Assembly (NCBI RefSeq): GCF_945605565.1
Contig: NZ_OX216966.1
Coordinates: forward strand, 2,906,001-2,970,000
Length of the DNA: 64,000 nt
Direction: 5' to 3'
Source of the DNA: Paenibacillus dendritiformis
Lineage (GTDB): Bacteria; Bacillota; Bacilli; Paenibacillales; Paenibacillaceae
In this document: positions 44,551 through 53,651 of the stretch, piece after piece
How positions within the stretch are numbered: the stretch's first letter is position 1
Layout of the letters: each line of letters starts with the position of its first letter
Program-made: the position numbers and the translations under genes
The notes under the pieces: model-generated
Seen by the model: the letters and a program-made list of their open reading frames with translations, nothing else
Told to the model about the DNA's origin: nothing
Database searches by the model: none

Positions 44551-45603
44551 ATGAAAGCATTTATATACGACTATACGTTCGAGCAGCTTGAGCAATGGCT
44601 GAAGGAGCAAGGGGAGCCTGCTTTTCGGGCGGGGCAAATCTTCGATTGGCTCTATGTGAAGCGGGTAACCAGCTTCGAGGAGATGACGAATCTGTCCAAG
44701 GGGCTGCGCGGCAAGCTGGATGAGAGCTTCGATTTCGTGAACTTGAAGGTGATTACGCATATGAAGTCCCAGGACGGCACCGTCAAGTTTTTGTTCGGGC
44801 TGCATGACGACCATGCGATCGAGACGGTCATCATGAGGCATAGCTACGGGAACAGCATCTGCGTCACGACTCAGGTCGGCTGCCGGGTCGGCTGCACGTT
44901 CTGCGCCTCGACGCTGGGCGGGCTGAAGCGCAACCTGACGGCGGGTGAAATCGTCGCTCAGGTCGTCACGGCGCAGAAGATGCTCGACGAGACGAACGAG
45001 CGCATCAGCAGCATCGTCATTATGGGGACAGGCGAGCCGTTCGAGAATTATGACGCGACGATGGCGTTTCTGCGGACGATGATTCATGAGAGAGGGTTGA
45101 ACATCGGGCAGCGCCATATTACCGTGTCGACGAGCGGCATTGTGCCGAGCATTTACCGGTTCACGGACGAGAACACGCAGATTAATCTCGCGATCTCGAT
45201 CCATGCGCCGAACGACGCGCTGCGCTCGAAGCTGATGCCGGTCAACCGCCGCTATCCGTTCATTGAGGTGATGGAGGCGCTGAAGCATTATCAGGTGAAG
45301 ACCGGGCGCAGAATTACGTTCGAGTACGCTCTGATCGGGGGCGTGAACGACAAGGTGGAGCATGCGGAGGAGTTGGCGGACGTGCTGAAGCGGATGGAGA
45401 TGCTGGCCCACGTCAATCTGATTCCGGTTAACTATGTGCCGGAGCGCAACTATATCCGCACTCCGCGCAATGATATTTTCAAGTTCCATCGCACGCTGCT
45501 GGATCGGGGCATCAACTCGACCATCCGGCGGGAGCAGGGGCATGACATTGCCGCCGCTTGCGGCCAGCTGCGTGCCAAGCATTTGGAGTCCAATGCGAGG
45601 TGA
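44551..45603 (+). CDS. rlmN: 23S rRNA (adenine-2503-C2)-methyltransferase RlmN
   Basis: Radical-SAM enzyme that methylates A2503 of 23S rRNA and A37 of some tRNAs. The 350-residue product has [24 protein letters not shown] near the start and the Cx3Cx2C cluster motif [11 protein letters not shown] near residue 110. [13 protein letters not shown] lies near 155, and the resolving Cys is near the end. ATG 44551 is used; earlier in-frame starts lack a ribosome site. A -10-like TAAAAT near 44500 suggests a promoter after the repeat array. Confidence 0.95.
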   Translation: MKAFIYDYTFEQLEQWLKEQGEPAFRAGQIFDWLYVKRVTSFEEMTNLSKGLRGKLDESFDFVNLKVITHMKSQDGTVKFLFGLHDDHAIETVIMRHSYGNSICVTTQVGCRVGCTFCASTLGGLKRNLTAGEIVAQVVTAQKMLDETNERISSIVIMGTGEPFENYDATMAFLRTMIHERGLNIGQRHITVSTSGIVPSIYRFTDENTQINLAISIHAPNDALRSKLMPVNRRYPFIEVMEALKHYQVKTGRRITFEYALIGGVNDKVEHAEELADVLKRMEMLAHVNLIPVNYVPERNYIRTPRNDIFKFHRTLLDRGINSTIRREQGHDIAAACGQLRAKHLESNAR

Positions 45604-45609
45604 GGAAGA

Positions 45610-46368
45610 ATGAGAGCTGTGCATCGTTCCGATGTTGGACGCGTGCGCGCAGTCAATGAAGATCGGGCCTATGTATCCGAGCTGACGAACGGCTATGATA
45701 TCGCCGTCGTCGCGGACGGCATGGGCGGACATCAGGCAGGCGATATCGCGAGCCGCCTAGCAGTAGAGACGGTAGTCTCCGAGCTGGCGGCCCTGCCGCG
45801 GCAGCTGGAGGAGCAGCAGTTGGCTGGAGCGTTGGAAGACGCGATTTTGCGCGCCAACCATACGATTTTCCATATTGCATCCCAGGATGAAAAGTACCAC
45901 CACATGGGGACGACCATTGTGGCGGTGCTGTTTCCGTCTGGGCAGACGAGCGGATACATAGGCCATATCGGCGACAGCCGTGCCTATCGAATCGGGCGGC
46001 GCGGGATCGTTCAGCTGACGGAGGACCATACGCTGGTCAATGAGTTGGTCAAGAGCGGCCAGATCGGCCCGGAAGAGGCGGAGCGCCATCCGCGGCGCAA
46101 CGTGCTGGTGCGGGCGCTCGGCACCGATGAGCAGGTAAAGGTGGATATTATCCCGGTGGAGTACGGCGAAGACGATACGCTGCTGCTGTGCAGCGACGGC
46201 TTGACCAGCATGGTGGATGAGGACCATATCTGGAGCACGGTCATTGATCCGTCGCTCCCGTTGTCTGCACGGGCAGACCGGCTGCTTAGCCAGGCGCTGG
46301 AGGCCGGCGGAGACGACAACGTTACGGTCGTCCTGCTGGAGCATCCTGACGCCGGGAAGGAGGAGTGA
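45610..46368 (+). CDS. prpC: PP2C-type Ser/Thr protein phosphatase PrpC
   Basis: Mn2+-dependent phosphatase that reverses PrkC phosphorylation. The 252-residue product has the metal motifs VRAVNEDRAYVSE near residue 15, VADGMGGHQAGDIAS near 36, HIGDSRAYRI near 118, LLCSDGLTSMVDED near 193 and GGDDNVTVVLLEH near 236. It starts seven bases after rlmN and its stop lies four bases before the prkC start, giving a tight rlmN-prpC-prkC unit. Confidence 0.96.
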   Translation: MRAVHRSDVGRVRAVNEDRAYVSELTNGYDIAVVADGMGGHQAGDIASRLAVETVVSELAALPRQLEEQQLAGALEDAILRANHTIFHIASQDEKYHHMGTTIVAVLFPSGQTSGYIGHIGDSRAYRIGRRGIVQLTEDHTLVNELVKSGQIGPEEAERHPRRNVLVRALGTDEQVKVDIIPVEYGEDDTLLLCSDGLTSMVDEDHIWSTVIDPSLPLSARADRLLSQALEAGGDDNVTVVLLEHPDAGKEE

Positions 46369-46372
46369 GTAC

Positions 46373-48505
46373 GTGATAGGAACAACACTTGCCGGAAGGT
46401 ATGAGATTACCGCCCGTATCGGCGGGGGCGGCATGGCTCTCGTCTATAAGGCATTGGATAATCTGTTGAACCGTTATGTCGCGGTCAAAGTGCTGCGCCA
46501 GCAGTTCGTGCATGACGAGGAGTTTATCCAGCGCTTTCGGCGAGAGGCTCAGTCCGCCGCTTCGCTGAGCCACCCGAACGTGGTCAGCATTTACGATGTT
46601 GGCCAAGAGGACGACACGCATTATATTGTGATGGAGTATGTGGAAGGGCATAATCTGAACGAGATTATACAGCAGCGTGCTCCGCTGCAGGTTGAGGAAG
46701 CGGTGCGGATCGCGTCCCAAATATGCGATGCGCTCGACCATGCTCATCAGAACCGGATTATTCATCGAGATATTAAGCCTCATAATATACTGATCGGCCG
46801 TAACGGCCGGGTAAAAGTAACGGACTTCGGGATCGCGCGGGCCGTCACGTCGTCGACCATTACTCAGACGGGATCGGTCGTCGGCTCGGTGCATTATTTC
46901 TCGCCGGAGCATGCGAAAGGAATATCGGCGGGAGAAAAGTCTGATCTGTATTCTCTCGGCATCGTGCTCTACCAGATGCTTACCGGCAGACTGCCGTTTT
47001 TGGGCGAAAGCCCGATCAGCGTCGCGCTCAAGCATTTGCAGGAACCGTTCGAGGAACCGCGCAAGGTGAATCCGCATATTCCGCAAAGCGTCGAAAATAT
47101 TATTTTGAAGTCGATGCGTAAAAATCCGGCAGAGCGGTACCAATCTGCCGCGGAAATGCTGCGCGACCTGGAGACCAGCCTGACTCCCGAGCGGGCGCAT
47201 GAAGCGAAGGTAATGTTCGCCCAGCGCAAAGTGTACGAGGACCCGGAAGAAACCCGTGTCATGCCCGCCATTCGGGCGCAGGAGCGGGATGACCGCCAGC
47301 CTTCGGACACGTATCCCGGATCGGCGCCCGCACCTGCAGCCGCCCCAGTGGCAGCCGGCAGGGAACCGGCCAAGCCGGCGCAGAAGGGATGGGTGAAGCC
47401 GACGGTCTGGATCGGGGCAACGCTGTTGTTCCTCGGCATCCTGATTGGCGTCGTCTTTTATGTGAAAAGTCTGCTTGTCGTCAATGATGTCGTCATGCCG
47501 AACGTCATCAAAATGACGGAGGCGGCGGCGAAGAGCGCGTTGGCCGAACGGAAAATCGTGGTGGAGGACCCGATTGTGTACGAGCCGAAGGAAGGCTTCG
47601 AGAAGGGCGTTGTCTTCGATCAGAGCAAGCCGGAAGGCACGAAAGTGAAGGAAGGGTCGAGCGTCCGGCTGTATGTGAGCGAGGGAAGTCCGTACATTAA
47701 TTTGGAGGATTATGCCGGCAAGCCTTCGGAGCTGGTTATTCAGCAGTTGATCGAAATCGGCTTCGACAGCTCCCGCATCACGAAGGAGCCGGTATTCGAC
47801 GATGAAGCCGAGCCGGGAACGGTCGTCGGCACGACGCCGGCTGCCGGGGAGAAGGTCGATCCGCGCAATGCTTCGGTGAAGCTGCTCGTCAGCAAAGGCA
47901 AAGAAACGTTCGGCATGCCGAACCTTGTCGGCGCGACGAAGGACGAGGCGATTGCCAAGATTGATGCGAGCGGGCTGAAGCTGGCCAAGGATGGCATTAT
48001 TGAGGAGGCGAGTTACGAGCAGCCGGCTGGCCGCGTATTCAAGCAGCAGCCGTTCGAGCCGAACGATCCGGTAGCCAAGGGCTCGGAGGTCCGCATCTAT
48101 GTCAGCTCGGGCTACCCGCCGGAGGCGCTGCGCTATACGTTCCCACTGCCGGTGGCTCCAAAGGAGAACGGCAAGACGAGCACGATCCGTATCGTCTATA
48201 CGGACGCAACCGGAGAGAATAAAGAATGGGGAACACAGAAAATCACATCAAGCCAAATCTTCAACGTAGAGCTCGTGCTCGCTCCGAACAAAGACGGGGT
48301 CGTACTATTGTACCGGGATGGTGAATTCCTGGATACGTACACGGTGAGCTATACCGATGCCAAGCAGGGCACGGTGCAGATACCGCCGGCCATAGACGAC
48401 CCCTTGGCCAGGCAAGGGCAAGAAGTTGAAGGAGAAATTCAAGGACAGAGCGAAGGAGAAGGGGAAGGACAAGAAGAAGGGGGAGGAATAGACCCGGGCG
48501 AGTAA
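46373..48505 (+). CDS. prkC: Ser/Thr protein kinase PrkC with PASTA domains
   Basis: Membrane kinase that senses peptidoglycan fragments through extracellular PASTA repeats and controls germination, cell wall and translation factors. The 710-residue product has a Hanks kinase domain (GGGGMALVYKA, HRDIKPHN near residue 129, DFGIA) and one membrane segment near 342-365. Three PASTA repeats span about 370-575, and a C-terminal beta domain follows (YTFPLPVAPKENGKTS). The last 25 residues are an acidic Glu/Gly/Gln tail (EGEGEGQEEGGG). The start is GTG 46373, four bases after prpC. Confidence 0.95.
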   Translation: MIGTTLAGRYEITARIGGGGMALVYKALDNLLNRYVAVKVLRQQFVHDEEFIQRFRREAQSAASLSHPNVVSIYDVGQEDDTHYIVMEYVEGHNLNEIIQQRAPLQVEEAVRIASQICDALDHAHQNRIIHRDIKPHNILIGRNGRVKVTDFGIARAVTSSTITQTGSVVGSVHYFSPEHAKGISAGEKSDLYSLGIVLYQMLTGRLPFLGESPISVALKHLQEPFEEPRKVNPHIPQSVENIILKSMRKNPAERYQSAAEMLRDLETSLTPERAHEAKVMFAQRKVYEDPEETRVMPAIRAQERDDRQPSDTYPGSAPAPAAAPVAAGREPAKPAQKGWVKPTVWIGATLLFLGILIGVVFYVKSLLVVNDVVMPNVIKMTEAAAKSALAERKIVVEDPIVYEPKEGFEKGVVFDQSKPEGTKVKEGSSVRLYVSEGSPYINLEDYAGKPSELVIQQLIEIGFDSSRITKEPVFDDEAEPGTVVGTTPAAGEKVDPRNASVKLLVSKGKETFGMPNLVGATKDEAIAKIDASGLKLAKDGIIEEASYEQPAGRVFKQQPFEPNDPVAKGSEVRIYVSSGYPPEALRYTFPLPVAPKENGKTSTIRIVYTDATGENKEWGTQKITSSQIFNVELVLAPNKDGVVLLYRDGEFLDTYTVSYTDAKQGTVQIPPAIDDPLARQGQEVEGEIQGQSEGEGEGQEEGGGIDPGE

Positions 48506-48589
48506 TTGTCTGGGAAGCCTTCTTCCGAGATGAGATTGGCCGCCCTTCCATCTGCGTCTGCGGAGACGATGTGACGATGGAGGGGCCCC

Positions 48590-48606
48590 TATAATTTCGA
48601 ATTATA
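48590..48606. promoter_or_regulatory. TATAATT-TCG-AATTATA palindrome before rsgA
   Basis: Perfect 7-bp inverted repeat just upstream of the rsgA leader. It contains TATAAT, so it may simply be the -10 of a promoter, or an operator overlapping it. Confidence 0.45.
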
Positions 48607-48620
48607 TGGAGGGAATCAAT

Positions 48621-48647
48621 ATGTTCGTGGTAGATAAGCATGCCTAA
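48621..48647 (+). CDS. 8-codon upstream ORF overlapping the rsgA start
   Basis: ATG 48621 lies seven bases after a strong GGAGGG site and encodes MFVVDKHA before TAA at 48645-48647. The rsgA ATG at 48640 lies inside its last sense codons in another frame, and rsgA itself has no close ribosome site. This arrangement suggests that ribosomes load at the upstream ORF and reinitiate at rsgA. Whether the peptide matters is unknown. Confidence 0.55.
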   Translation: MFVVDKHA

Positions 48648-49557
48648 AGGCCTTATCGTCAAGGCGTTGAGCGGATACTATTACGTGGAGGAAGAGGGAA
48701 AGCGCGGCGGAAAGACGGTGCAGTGCCGGGCGCGCGGCATTTTCAAGAAGAAGGGCGTGTCCCCGCTGGTCGGCGACCGCGTCGTCTACTCCTTCACCGA
48801 GAACGGAGAGGGCGTGGTGGACGAGATCGGGCCGCGGGAGAGCGAGCTGATCCGGCCGCCAATCGCCAATGTATCGCTGGCTGCGCTCGTGTTCTCGGTG
48901 ACGGAGCCGGAGCTGAACATGCAGCTGCTAGACAAGTTCCTCGTCCATATCGAGCATGCGGAGGTGGAGGCGGTCATTCTGCTGACGAAGTGGGATCTGC
49001 TCGATCGGCTTCCGGAGGAGGAGTCGGCGCGTCTGCGCCGGCGGATGGAGGAGTTGATCGCCTTGTACCGGGGCATCGGATATGAGGTTATCGCCACGAG
49101 CGCCAAGGGCGGATTCGGATATCAGGGCGTGGCAGACCGGTTAGCCGATCAGATCAGCGTATTCGCCGGCCAGTCCGGCGTCGGCAAGTCCTCTCTCTTG
49201 AACGCGATGCTCCCTGGGGTGTCACTGGAGACGAACCAGATTAGCCAGCGGCTGGGCCGGGGCAAGCATACGACGCGCCACGTTGAGCTGCTGCCGCTCC
49301 CGCAGGGCGGATATATTGCCGACACGCCCGGATTCAGCCAGCTTGATTTCCTTGAGCTTGGGGTGGATCAGCTCGGCTGGTGCTTCCGTGAATTCCGAAG
49401 CTATGCGGGCGACTGCAAGTTCAGGGGCTGTACTCATATTCACGAACCGGGCTGCCGGGTGAAGGAGGGGGTTCAGGAAGGCTTGATCGCCGATTCACGC
49501 TATGAGCATTACCTGTTATTTTTCGACGAAATGAAAGACAAACGACGGAGGTACTGA
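48640..49557 (+). CDS. rsgA: Ribosome small-subunit GTPase RsgA
   Basis: Circularly permuted GTPase that checks 30S subunit maturation. The 305-residue product has an N-terminal OB fold ([20 protein letters not shown]), the permuted G motifs (LTKWDLLD before [14 protein letters not shown] near residue 178, then [10 protein letters not shown]), and a C-terminal zinc site ([14 protein letters not shown]). A stop at 48631 blocks any earlier start, so ATG 48640 is the first possible one. It is followed one base later by rpe, as in Bacillus. Confidence 0.95.
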   Translation: MPKGLIVKALSGYYYVEEEGKRGGKTVQCRARGIFKKKGVSPLVGDRVVYSFTENGEGVVDEIGPRESELIRPPIANVSLAALVFSVTEPELNMQLLDKFLVHIEHAEVEAVILLTKWDLLDRLPEEESARLRRRMEELIALYRGIGYEVIATSAKGGFGYQGVADRLADQISVFAGQSGVGKSSLLNAMLPGVSLETNQISQRLGRGKHTTRHVELLPLPQGGYIADTPGFSQLDFLELGVDQLGWCFREFRSYAGDCKFRGCTHIHEPGCRVKEGVQEGLIADSRYEHYLLFFDEMKDKRRRY

Positions 49558-49558
49558 C

Positions 49559-50242
49559 ATGACAGCACAGCAAACGATTCGTATCGCCCCTTCTATCTTA
49601 TCGGCCGACTTCGCCAAGCTGGGCGAAGAGGTTCGAAATGTGGAGCAGGGAGGCGCCGACTGGATTCATGTAGACGCGATGGACGGCCGCTTCGTGCCGA
49701 ACCTGACGCTCGGGCCGAACATTGTGCAAGCGCTCCGCCCGCATACGGCGCTGCCGCTGGACGTGCATTTGATGATTGTCGAGCCGGAGAAATATATCGA
49801 CGCGTTCGCCGCCGCAGGCGCGGATGTCATTACGGTGCATGCGGAAGCCTGCCCTCATCTCCATCGGGTCGTCCATCAGATTAAGGAGGCAGGGGCCCGG
49901 GCGGGCGTGGCGCTCAATCCGGGAACGTCCCTGACGGCGATCGAAGAGGTGCTGGCGGATCTTGATCTGGTCCTCATCATGACGGTCAACCCGGGATTTG
50001 GCGGACAGAAGTTCATCGCTTCGATGACGGACAAAATTCGCCGGCTTCGCCAACGGCTGGACGAGCTGGGCCGGGCAGAGACTCATATCGAAGTCGATGG
50101 CGGGATTACGGCCGAGACGGCGCCATTGGTCGCTGCGGCAGGAGCGGACGTGCTCGTGGCCGGCAGCGCGGTCTACGGAGCGGCCAGCCGGGAAGCGGCT
50201 ATTCAGTCCATCCGTGAATCCGCGGAGCGAGCGCGGCAATGA
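49559..50242 (+). CDS. rpe: Ribulose-phosphate 3-epimerase
   Basis: Pentose phosphate enzyme interconverting ribulose 5-phosphate and xylulose 5-phosphate. The 227-residue TIM barrel has [17 protein letters not shown] near the start and [16 protein letters not shown] with metal-binding His/Asp. [27 protein letters not shown] and [13 protein letters not shown] complete the family marks. ATG 49559 has GGAGGTACTGAC upstream and lies one base after rsgA, so they are one unit. Confidence 0.96.
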   Translation: MTAQQTIRIAPSILSADFAKLGEEVRNVEQGGADWIHVDAMDGRFVPNLTLGPNIVQALRPHTALPLDVHLMIVEPEKYIDAFAAAGADVITVHAEACPHLHRVVHQIKEAGARAGVALNPGTSLTAIEEVLADLDLVLIMTVNPGFGGQKFIASMTDKIRRLRQRLDELGRAETHIEVDGGITAETAPLVAAAGADVLVAGSAVYGAASREAAIQSIRESAERARQ

Positions 50243-50277
50243 CAGGAACGGAGGGGCCGGAGAAGGGGAGAGTGCCT

Positions 50278-50538
50278 ATGTGGAGAACGGCGCTGACGCT
50301 GGCATCGTACAGCTTTGTTTGCGGCACGCTGGTCGGATTTTACGCTTTTTTGAATTTCCCGTTAAATATCATTTGCTCGCTCGGCGCGCTTCTGCTTGGA
50401 ATTCGCTTTTTCAAGCGGAATCCGACAAAGGGGATGCGCATCGGCTTGATTCTGTTGTCGATTTTGTTCTATTTTATCTTTGTCTTCATGATGTCTGTAT
50501 ATTTATACATGCAGCAGATGCCGGCACCCGCCGCATAA
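50278..50538 (+). CDS. Small membrane protein of unknown function
   Basis: An 86-residue protein with two to three hydrophobic segments (LTLASYSFVCGTLVGFYAFL, IICSLGALLLGI, IGLILLSILFYFIFVFMMSV) and a short basic loop between the last two. I do not recognise a family. It is the last gene of the rsgA-rpe unit, in the place occupied by thiN in B. subtilis, but it is not ThiN-like. ATG 50278 has GGGGAG upstream; the frame is also open from 50239, overlapping rpe. A terminator follows. Confidence 0.7.
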   Translation: MWRTALTLASYSFVCGTLVGFYAFLNFPLNIICSLGALLLGIRFFKRNPTKGMRIGLILLSILFYFIFVFMMSVYLYMQQMPAPAA

Positions 50539-50595
50539 ATGGGCGCGAATGGGGCTTGTCGCCCGTGCATAGATGAATGGCCTGCGGCATATGAT

Positions 50596-50632
50596 GGTTA
50601 CATGAGCACAGATCTCTCATGTAACCTTTTTT
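50596..50632 (+). terminator. Terminator before spoVM
   Basis: GGTTACATGAG/CTCATGTAACC perfect 11-bp stem and TTTTTT. Confidence 0.88.
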
Positions 50633-50683
50633 ATGTTGCAAGAGACTAGCGGGGTAGGATGAGAATGACGAGGAGGGTGGAAG

Positions 50684-50764
50684 ATGAAGTTTTATACGTT
50701 TAAGCTGCCGAAGTTTTTGGGAGGTTTCGTCAAGGCGATTTTAAATACGTTTCAAAAAAGCTGA
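50684..50764 (+). CDS. spoVM: Stage V sporulation protein M (26 residues)
   Basis: A tiny amphipathic peptide that recognises the convex forespore membrane and anchors the SpoIVA coat basement layer. The 26-codon frame reads MKFYTFKLPKFLGGFVKAIL and then NTFQKS, nearly the B. subtilis SpoVM sequence, with the critical Pro at position 9. It starts at ATG 50684 behind GGAGGGTGGAAG. Its place between rpe and rpmB also matches Bacillus. Too short for common gene-finding cut-offs. Confidence 0.95.
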   Translation: MKFYTFKLPKFLGGFVKAILNTFQKS

Positions 50765-51117
50765 CGTTCCAGGCGGCATTGAAGCTGAGTCGGTATCCAT
50801 CCATCCGAACCGTGATCGCATGTGCGGGAGCGGGGCAACAGGCAGTAACGGTAATGAGCTCCGGACGGCTGTCCGGCAAGCATGGGGCAGCGGCCCAGCC
50901 GCACTTGGATGAGGATGCCCGTTCGGCGGAGGATTGCCGAGGTGCCATCCGCCGTACACCATGCCGGACAAGAACCATCCATAACCAGTCGCCGGCGGTG
51001 CCGCGCTGGAACGACAGCGCCGGGGCCGCGATTCCCCCGAGGCAAAGCCAAGCCGTTGAGATACAAGCCTGTCCGAGGTCTGTCGAGACGAAAGATCGCG
51101 AATGAATTGGCGATCAA
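50765..51117. other. Intergenic gap, no gene seen
   Basis: About 350 bases between spoVM and the rpmB terminator. Open frames on both strands lack ribosome sites and recognisable sequence. Confidence 0.4.
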
Positions 51118-51147
51118 AAAAAGCACCTGATTGCGCTTCAGGTGCTC
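51118..51147. terminator. rpmB terminator
   Basis: AGCACCTGA/TCAGGTGCT arms. On the minus strand they are followed by a run of seven Ts. Confidence 0.85.
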
Positions 51148-51167
51148 TTTCTATATGGAGGCCGGGA

Positions 51168-51356
51168 TTAGACGCGAGTCACTTTACCTGCCTTCAATGC
51201 ACGCGTGCTCACGTATACGCGTTTCGGTTTGCCGTCGACCATAATGCGAACCTTTTGCACGTTTACGCCCCAAGAGCGGCGAGATTTGTTGTTCGCGTGC
51301 GATCTGTGATTACCCGAGCCTGGTTTTTTCCCCGTTACATAACATTTGCGAGCCAT
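51168..51356 (-). CDS. rpmB: 50S ribosomal protein L28
   Basis: A 62-residue large-subunit protein starting [20 protein letters not shown], with [19 protein letters not shown] and [10 protein letters not shown], the full L28 pattern. Only one Cys is present, so this is the zinc-free form. Transcribed against its neighbours from a promoter at 51408-51437, as in B. subtilis. Confidence 0.96.
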   Translation of the reverse strand: MARKCYVTGKKPGSGNHRSHANNKSRRSWGVNVQKVRIMVDGKPKRVYVSTRALKAGKVTRV

Positions 51357-51407
51357 GCCTTACACCTCCTTATCCCAAAACACCCTTCTTACGTTAAATA
51401 CCTAAAT

Positions 51408-51437
51408 ATGATATCATATTTTAAAATCTGTAGTCAA
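51408..51437 (-). promoter_or_regulatory. rpmB promoter
   Basis: On the minus strand TTGACT (51432-51437), 18 bases, TATCAT (51408-51413). The surrounding 100 bases are AT-rich. Confidence 0.6.
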
Positions 51438-51526
51438 CCGAATCAAAAACTTTGTTTATTTCTCTTTTCTATTATAGTACAATGTTGATTAGTCCATAAT
51501 ACTCAAAAAAAGGAGTGGAGTGAACC

Positions 51527-51886
51527 ATGGCCATCCAACTCGATATGGAATTCGGCAAGGTGAACATTTCGGAAGAAGTCGTGGCGGTGATTGCCGGTTC
51601 TGCGGCTATGGAATGTTATGGACTCGTTGGAATGGCATCGCGCAAGCAACTGAAGGACGGTATTGCCGAATTGCTCGGACGAGGCAATTTGTCGCGTGGT
51701 GTCGAAGTGCGCCAACAATCCGATAGTCTACATATCGATTTATATATTATTGTGAGTTACGGAACCAAAATCTCCGAGGTGGCGCACAACATCCAAGCCA
51801 AGGTGAAGTATGTACTCGAACACGACATCGGTCTCGCAGTGGACCAAGTGAACATCTTTGTACAGGACGTACGCGTACTAAGCTAG
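51527..51886 (+). CDS. yloU: Asp23/Gls24 family protein YloU
   Basis: A 119-residue protein with VNISEEVVAVIAGSAAMECYGLVGM, a middle segment LHIDLYIIVSYGTKISEVAHNIQ and VKYVLEHDIGLAVDQVNIFVQ. It starts the conserved yloU-fakA pair; fakA follows 15 bases later. ATG 51527 has AAGGAGTGGAG upstream. The gene is paralogous to the Asp23 gene at 12778. Confidence 0.93.
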   Translation: MAIQLDMEFGKVNISEEVVAVIAGSAAMECYGLVGMASRKQLKDGIAELLGRGNLSRGVEVRQQSDSLHIDLYIIVSYGTKISEVAHNIQAKVKYVLEHDIGLAVDQVNIFVQDVRVLS

Positions 51887-51901
51887 GAAGGGGAATATTC
51901 G

Positions 51902-53635
51902 TTGAACAAGCGTTCTTTAAATGGAGCACAATTTGCCAGTATGGTGCTTGGCGGGGCCGATTCGCTCAATCGCCATGCCGAACACGTCAATACGTTGAAC
52001 GTCTTTCCAGTCCCGGATGGAGATACGGGGACGAACATGAATTTGACGATGACTGCGGGCATTACCGAAATGAAAGCGAAGCCGTCCACGTCTATCGCCA
52101 AAACGGCGGAGGTGCTGTCCAAAGGGCTGCTTATGGGCGCCCGGGGGAACTCGGGAGTGATTCTGTCCCAATTGTTCCGGGGATTTAGCCGGGCCGTAGC
52201 CGGCCTTGACGAAGTGAACGCATTCCAATTCGCCCACGCGCTGCAAGGCGGCGTGGACACTGCTTATAAAGCTGTGGTCAAGCCCGTGGAAGGCACGATA
52301 CTGACGGTCGCGAAAGAAGCGGCGAAGCATGCCGTCTATATTGCGCGCCGGACGCCGGACTTGGTCGAGTTCATGCGGGAAGTGACGAACAAGGCCAAGG
52401 AAGCGCTGGCCAAGACGCCGGACATGCTGCCTGTGCTGAAGCAAGTCGGGGTCGTCGACTCGGGCGGACAAGGCTTGGTCTATATTTATGAAGGATTTCT
52501 GGCTGTGCTGGAAGCAGGGGCGGAAGGAGCTGCCGAAGCGGTCATATCGGTTCCGGTCGAGAAGACGACTGCGGCGCCAATGCCGGCGCAAGCCAAGCTG
52601 CACACGGAAGACATCGAGTTTTTATATGATATGGAATTCTTTATCGATCGTACCCGCAATCGCGCTGCAGCTGTGCCATTTCATGAAGATATATTCAGGA
52701 AAGCGCTTGCAAAAAATGGGGATTCCATTATCGTTATCGCAGACGACGATATTATCAAAGTCCATGTTCATTCCCGCAAGCCGGGCGAAGTGCTTGATCT
52801 GGCGATGCAGTACGGGGAATTGATCCGGATTCATATTTTGAACATGCGCGAGCAGCATCGCGATATTTTGCAAGGGGAGCATGGAGAAGTGTCCGCGATG
52901 CCTGAGCTGTTCGCGGAGATGCCGATTGCGAATATCGCCACGGAGAGCGTTCCGGTGGAGCCGCCTGCGGACGAGATTGCTCCTTATGGCTTCATCGCCG
53001 TTGCGATGGGACAGGGCATCCACGACATCTTCACCAGTCTCGGGGTGGACATCGTCCTGTCCGGCGGCCAGACGATGAATCCGAGCACGCAGGATTTCAT
53101 CGATGCTATCGGCAAGATTACGGCGCAGCACATCTTCATCCTGCCGAACAATTCGAATATCGTGATGGCGGCGAAGCAGGCTGCGGAATTCGTGGACCGT
53201 GAAGTGACGGTCATCGAGACGAAGACGATCCCGCAAGGCATTGCGGCGGCCTTCGCCTTCCAGGAGGACGAAGACCTGGAGGTGAACCGGACCGCGATGC
53301 AGGATGCGGTCAGCCATATTGTGTCTGGACAAGTTACCTACGCCGTGCGCGATACGACGCTGGACGGGCTGGATATTAAGGCGGGCCACTATATGGGCAT
53401 CGCTAACGGCAAGATTGTCGTGACGACCGAATCGATGAGCGACACGCTGCAGCAATTGCTCGCGAAGATGCTGGAGGACGGCGGCGAGGTCATTACACTG
53501 CTTGCCGGCGAAGAGGCGAAGGCGGAAGATACGGAAGCGCTAATCGAATGGCTGAGCGAGCAGTATCCGGACGCGGAAGTGGAAGTCCATGAGGGCGGAC
53601 AGCCTATTTATGCATATCTTATCTCTGTAGAGTAA
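51902..53635 (+). CDS. fakA: Fatty acid kinase FakA (DAK phosphotransferase domain, YloV)
   Basis: Phosphorylates fatty acids held by FakB proteins so that exogenous fatty acids enter phospholipid synthesis. The 577-residue product has an N-terminal DhaL-like ATP domain (NVFPVPDGDTGTNMNLTM near residue 35-52, GARGNSGVILSQLFRGF near 80). The remainder is the FakA middle and C-terminal domain (DIEFLYDMEFFI, PNNSNIVMAAKQAAEF). TTG 51902 follows GGAAGGGGAA. The next gene encodes a DegV/FakB protein, a natural partner. Confidence 0.94.
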   Translation: MNKRSLNGAQFASMVLGGADSLNRHAEHVNTLNVFPVPDGDTGTNMNLTMTAGITEMKAKPSTSIAKTAEVLSKGLLMGARGNSGVILSQLFRGFSRAVAGLDEVNAFQFAHALQGGVDTAYKAVVKPVEGTILTVAKEAAKHAVYIARRTPDLVEFMREVTNKAKEALAKTPDMLPVLKQVGVVDSGGQGLVYIYEGFLAVLEAGAEGAAEAVISVPVEKTTAAPMPAQAKLHTEDIEFLYDMEFFIDRTRNRAAAVPFHEDIFRKALAKNGDSIIVIADDDIIKVHVHSRKPGEVLDLAMQYGELIRIHILNMREQHRDILQGEHGEVSAMPELFAEMPIANIATESVPVEPPADEIAPYGFIAVAMGQGIHDIFTSLGVDIVLSGGQTMNPSTQDFIDAIGKITAQHIFILPNNSNIVMAAKQAAEFVDREVTVIETKTIPQGIAAAFAFQEDEDLEVNRTAMQDAVSHIVSGQVTYAVRDTTLDGLDIKAGHYMGIANGKIVVTTESMSDTLQQLLAKMLEDGGEVITLLAGEEAKAEDTEALIEWLSEQYPDAEVEVHEGGQPIYAYLISVE

Positions 53636-53651
53636 CGAAGGAGGGATGTGA

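Noticed and set aside
43852..44552. Minus-strand frames of 95-167 codons across the 44-bp repeats
   Set aside because: They read through a 44-bp period that is not a multiple of three, giving repeat-derived hydrophobic sequence with no ribosome site.
50739..51130. Overlapping short frames on both strands between spoVM and rpmB
   Set aside because: Competing frames without ribosome sites; only spoVM is supported by sequence identity.
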